Assembly (NCBI GenBank): GCA_963715825.1
Contig: CAVQSI010000003.1
Location: forward strand, 1-64,000
DNA length: 64,000 nucleotides
Reading direction: 5' to 3'
Source of the DNA: Sva-07 sp963715825
Lineage (GTDB): Bacteria > Actinomycetota > Acidimicrobiia > Acidimicrobiales > Ilumatobacteraceae
A model generated the notes under the pieces. It did not search any database, was not told the origin of the DNA, and saw only the letters and a list, made by a program, of their open reading frames with translations. Positions 62,221 to 64,000 of the stretch are shown here, piece after piece. Each line of letters begins with the position of its first letter. Positions within the stretch are counted from its first letter, which is position 1. The translations under genes and the position numbers were made by a program.

Positions 62221-64000
62221 TCAGCCGGCGCGCCGGCCGCGGCGGGCGAGCTCGCGCTTGCCCTGCATGAAGTCGACCAGGACATAATCGCCGAGGTGTT
62301 CGGGCGTCGTGAAGAACGCCCGGCCGCGGTTGATCTGCGTCATCTGCTCGATGAAGTGCCGCAGCGACCCGTCGGCGCCGAGGCCGAAGGTGTTGATACG
62401 GATCTGCTCCTTGGTGCACCGCACGACCTCACGCAGCGTGGCCTCGACGGTCTCACGCACCGGCGGATAGTTGAAGAACGGCATGCCGTTGTCCATGATG
62501 TGCGCCGTCGGCTCACCGTCGGTGATCATGATGATCTGCTTGGTGCCCGACTCGCGAGCGAGCAGCTTGCGGGCGAGCGTGAAGCCGTGGTGCATGTTCG
62601 TGCCGTACACGAAGTCCCACGACACCTCGGGCAACTGCTCGGCGGTGAGCACGCGGGCGGTCTCCGAGAAGCCGACGATGCCGAGGTAGTCGCGCGGGAA
62701 CTGCGACGTGATCAGGCTGTGCAGCGCCATCGCCACCTTCTTGGCAGGCAGGAAGTTGTCGCGCATCGGCATCGACAACGACAGGTCGAGCATCAGCACC
62801 GTCGACGAGCGGGTCAGGTGCTCCATGCGCTCGATCTCGAAGTCCGAGGGATCGAGCTGGATCGGCGTGCCGCCGCCGGTGCGCCGAAGCGCATTGCGGA
62901 TCGTGCGGTTCAAGTCGAGCTGGAACGGATCGCCGTACTCGTAGGGCTTGGTGTCGTAGGTGCGCTCGTGGCCCTGGCCGAGGTTGCTCGTCTCGTGCTG
63001 ACCCAGCGTGTCCTTGGCGAGCTTCGAGAACAGGTCGCGCAATGCGTTGGCACCGATCTTGCGCAGACCCTTCGGCGTCATCTCGAGACGCCCCTCCTTC
63101 TGCTCGATCAGGCCCGCCTCCTCGAGCATCTTGGTGAGTTCGGCGAGCCGTTCGAGTGACTTGGCCGCGTCGTCGCCCATCAGGTCGCGCACGCGGTCCA
63201 TGTCGGCCTCGGCCAGTGCGCCCGGGCTCGACGCGTTGCGCAGCAGGTTCTCCAACTGGTCGAGGTCGCCCATGTCCTGCATGGCCTGCATCGCCTGCTG
63301 GAACCCCATCGGGTCCTGGCCCTCGAAGTCGTAGCTCTGGTTCCAGTTCATCTGCGGGAACATCTGCTGGAGGTTCCCCGACAGCTGCTGCATCTGCCAC
63401 TGCAGGTCCATGTCCTCCATCAGCTGGTCGGACAGCTGTTGGAGCTGCGCCCGCTGTTCGGGCGTCATCGAGTTCATCATCGCCTGCATGGCCGCCATGC
63501 GCTTGGCCATCTGTTCGAGGAGTTCTTCGACGGTCTCGGGGTTCTCGGGGAAGAAGTCGCCGTACTCCTCCATGAACTGCTCGAAGCCGGGGTCGTCGCC
63601 ACGCTGGTGCTTCTCGAGCATCTCGTTGAGCGCCGCCATCATGTCCTTCATACGCGCCATGTCCTCGGGCGACATGTTCTGCATCGCGCCGGACATCTGG
63701 TCGACCATCTGCTGCATGAGCTGCTCCTTGAGCTGCTCCATCAGCTGGTCGAAGCGCTGCTTGGCCTCCTTGGACTCGAAGTTGTAGGCGTCGAGCTCGC
63801 GCACCTTGCCGGCGAGATCGTCGGGCATCAGATCGAGACGCATGTTGCGTTCCTCTGCAGCGGCACGGGCGTTCTCCGCCCGGCGCTCGTCGCCGGAGTT
63901 CTCCGCGTCACGCTTGGCGTTGTCGATCGCGTGGCGTTCCTCGTCGATGATGTCGTCGAGCTGCTCCTTGATCTCGTCGTAGACGCCACCGAGGTCGGAG
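62221..64000 (-). CDS. VWA-domain protein with Met/Gln-rich helical region (5' end outside the window)
   Basis: Reading is open to the window edge, so the start is missing; an internal ATG at 63843 is not the start because the frame continues upstream as a charged coil (KEQLDDIIDEERHAIDNAKR). Residues after it form Met/Gln/Glu-rich helices (repeated MQAM, MMNSM and QQM). The C-terminal VWA domain has the metal-ion site DLSLSMPMRD, the Thr in GTNMHHG, and ITDGEPTA. Such proteins pair with MoxR-type AAA ATPases to remodel or insert cofactors in target proteins. A partner would lie to the right of this window. Confidence 0.83.
   Translation of the reverse strand, partial: SDLGGVYDEIKEQLDDIIDEERHAIDNAKRDAENSGDERRAENARAAAEERNMRLDLMPDDLAGKVRELDAYNFESKEAKQRFDQLMEQLKEQLMQQMVDQMSGAMQNMSPEDMARMKDMMAALNEMLEKHQRGDDPGFEQFMEEYGDFFPENPETVEELLEQMAKRMAAMQAMMNSMTPEQRAQLQQLSDQLMEDMDLQWQMQQLSGNLQQMFPQMNWNQSYDFEGQDPMGFQQAMQAMQDMGDLDQLENLLRNASSPGALAEADMDRVRDLMGDDAAKSLERLAELTKMLEEAGLIEQKEGRLEMTPKGLRKIGANALRDLFSKLAKDTLGQHETSNLGQGHERTYDTKPYEYGDPFQLDLNRTIRNALRRTGGGTPIQLDPSDFEIERMEHLTRSSTVLMLDLSLSMPMRDNFLPAKKVAMALHSLITSQFPRDYLGIVGFSETARVLTAEQLPEVSWDFVYGTNMHHGFTLARKLLARESGTKQIIMITDGEPTAHIMDNGMPFFNYPPVRETVEATLREVVRCTKEQIRINTFGLGADGSLRHFIEQMTQINRGRAFFTTPEHLGDYVLVDFMQGKRELARRGRRAG

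Noticed and set aside
1..64000. tRNA, rRNA, CRISPR or insertion sequence
   Set aside because: I saw no T-loop/acceptor pattern in gaps, no regularly spaced repeats beyond the palindromes and coding repeats, and no transposase or integrase motif.

Overview
The window looks like a chromosomal segment of a high-GC actinobacterium. Evidence includes two WhiB proteins, a SenX3/RegX3-type phosphate two-component system, a CtpI-type giant P-type ATPase, a class E sortase, a HelD-type RNA polymerase recycling factor, a DtxR-family regulator and a hemE-ferrochelatase-oxidase heme cluster. Many lipoproteins have an Ala-Cys-Gly-Ser-Asp lipobox, and 'VLDTR' surface proteins are typical of Acidimicrobiia, so an Ilumatobacter-like lineage is my best guess (inference). 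I see no rRNA, tRNA, CRISPR array, transposase or prophage. The content is ordinary chromosome with a few secreted-protein patches.

Layout. 0-5 kb: a membrane-associated small protein (cut by the window edge) and the CtpI-like ATPase. 5-10.4 kb: an Lhr-type helicase in three frames and a copper-chaperone (PCuAC) lipoprotein. 10.5-15.2 kb: an ABC-F ATPase flanked by two related palindromes, an SF2 helicase, and a DtxR-family regulator translationally coupled to a lipoprotein. 15.3-18.5 kb: a 2OG-Fe oxygenase and HelD on the minus strand. 18.6-24.4 kb: a tightly overlapping plus-strand run hemE-cpfC-cgoX-sortase-lnt. 24.4-27 kb: dtd, an aldose-epimerase-like protein, and a membrane protein plus YtrA-type GntR regulator behind a perfect operator palindrome. 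27-30.1 kb: a glycosyltransferase / methyltransferase / terpene-cyclase-fold operon. 30.1-32.8 kb: four exported proteins of unknown role, next to a large ATPase/BTAD regulator (33-36.3 kb). 36.4-48.8 kb: lipid, transport and metabolic genes, RIO kinase, PPK2, an exported 'VLDTR' protein, MreB, MoaE and an epimerase. 48.8-51.2 kb: a degenerate zincin-like protein and an MFS protein. 51.3-60.7 kb: one coherent phosphate block on the minus strand: ppk1, a four-unit PHO box, pstS, pstC, pstA, pstB, phoU, senX3-like kinase and regX3-like regulator. 60.7-64 kb: whiB, tatA, a second whiB and a VWA-domain protein running off the window.

How it works together. The Pst transporter, PhoU and SenX3/RegX3 sense and import phosphate, while PPK1 (directly upstream) and PPK2 (43 kb) store and use it as polyphosphate. 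HemE, CpfC and CgoX catalyse steps of haem synthesis. Lnt would mature the many lipoproteins encoded here, and a sortase is encoded just before it.

Two features cut across the annotation. First, at least nine single-base frame changes break otherwise well conserved or well framed genes (lhr, PCuAC, two exported proteins, the 'VLDTR' protein, regX3), mostly as one extra base and several in short G/C runs. I read these mainly as sequence errors, not gene decay. Second, a 105-bp element made of two 43-bp palindromes exactly 62 bp apart occurs twice, both times between convergent genes (41865-41969 and 61333-61437). It is the most distinctive unexplained structure in the window.
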